NCBI GenBank assembly: GCA_958350755.1
Contig: CATWID010000087.1
Location: 1-5,441 of the forward strand
Reading direction: 5' to 3'
DNA: 5,441 nucleotides
Source of the DNA: an uncultured Collinsella sp.
GTDB lineage: Bacteria; Actinomycetota; Coriobacteriia; Coriobacteriales; Coriobacteriaceae
This document shows positions 4,973-5,441 of the stretch, piece after piece. The stretch's first letter is position 1. The number at the start of each line of letters is the position of its first letter. The position numbers were made by a program, and so were the translations under genes. The notes beneath the pieces were generated by a model, which worked only from the letters and a program-made list of their open reading frames with translations, made no database searches and was not told the origin of the DNA.

Positions 4973-5441
4973 TTAACGGCGGGCCGCCTTAACAAGCTCG
5001 GCAATCTTGGCGACGACCTCGTCGATCGCCACGTCCTCACGCTCGCCCGTGGCACGGTCCTTGAGCTCCACAGTACCATTCTTGAGGCCACGCTTGCCAA
5101 GCACGACCTGATACGGGAAGCCCATGAGGTCGTTATCGGCAAACTTAAAGCCAGGACGCTCGTCACGGTCATCGACGACAACCTCGATACCCTCGGCGCA
5201 CAGGCCATCAACAATCTGCTCGCAGACGGTAGCGCACTCCTCCTTCTTGGGATCGAGCGGAATCACCGCGACCTCGTACGGGGCAACGGAGACCGGCCAG
5301 ACGATGCCGTGTTCGTCGTTGTGCTGCTCCACGACGGCAGCGAGCGAGCGGGACACACCAACGCCGTAGCAACCCATGATAAGCGGCTTCTCCTTGCCGT
5401 CCTCGTCCATAAAGGTGGCACCCATGGCCTCGGAGTACTTG
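4973..5441 (-). CDS. proS: Prolyl-tRNA synthetase, C-terminal part (cut by window edge)
   Basis: ProRS charges tRNA-Pro with proline in the cytoplasm. Only the last 155 or so codons are visible; the frame runs off the right edge, and the first in-frame ATG (5425) is internal because the upstream codons read KYSEA, continuous with the family. The segment holds class II motif 3 (MGCYGVGVSR) followed by AAVVEQHNDEHGIVWP, typical of bacterial ProRS. The anticodon-binding domain comes next (from about VAPYEVAVIPLD), with the conserved DDRDERPGFKFADNDLMGFP stretch, ending in LVKAARR and a TAA stop. No defects are visible. The gene converges on the kinase gene and has its own terminator downstream. 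Confidence 0.96.
   Translation of the reverse strand, partial: KYSEAMGATFMDEDGKEKPLIMGCYGVGVSRSLAAVVEQHNDEHGIVWPVSVAPYEVAVIPLDPKKEECATVCEQIVDGLCAEGIEVVVDDRDERPGFKFADNDLMGFPYQVVLGKRGLKNGTVELKDRATGEREDVAIDEVVAKIAELVKAARR

Noticed and set aside
5423..5425. ATG at the right edge as a proS start
   Set aside because: The upstream codons remain open and match prolyl-tRNA synthetase (KYSEA before MGATF), so the methionine is internal and the gene continues beyond the window.

Overview
The window looks like chromosomal DNA of a Gram-positive, high-GC gut-type anaerobe. The best guess is a member of the Coriobacteriia, such as Collinsella. That rests on codon use dominated by C/G-ending codons in adhE and the kinase gene, strong AAGGAG-type ribosome binding sites, and a bifunctional fermentative AdhE. 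It is an inference from composition and gene content, not a database match.

Layout from left to right. Bases 1-59 are the 3' flank of an upstream gene or RNA, ending in a strong intrinsic terminator (60-90). Directly after the terminator's T-run lies a compact mobile element (about 94-1142). It holds one HUH/Y1 transposase gene of the REP-associated (RAYT, IS200-like) type on the minus strand, flanked by about 51-bp inverted repeats. Each repeat contains two direct copies of a CATTGGGGACAGAC motif around a small hairpin. The transposase ribosome binding site sits in a perfect 10-bp inverted repeat, which would hide it in the mRNA.

Bases 1143-1294 are the regulatory region of adhE, with a perfect 12-bp-arm dyad, candidate promoters and a strong RBS. 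adhE (1295-3943) encodes the complete two-domain aldehyde/alcohol dehydrogenase that turns acetyl-CoA into ethanol and regenerates NAD+. A GC-rich hairpin separates it from an APH/choline-kinase-like phosphotransferase gene (4032-4796) on the same strand. That gene and proS (prolyl-tRNA synthetase, minus strand, cut by the right window edge) converge on about 175 bp carrying a bidirectional terminator and a second, proS-facing terminator.

Most of the window is ordinary housekeeping and fermentation genes. The parts that repay attention are the architecture of the RAYT element, its self-masking leader, and the unassigned operator-like dyad in front of adhE. I see no tRNA, rRNA, CRISPR array or defence system.
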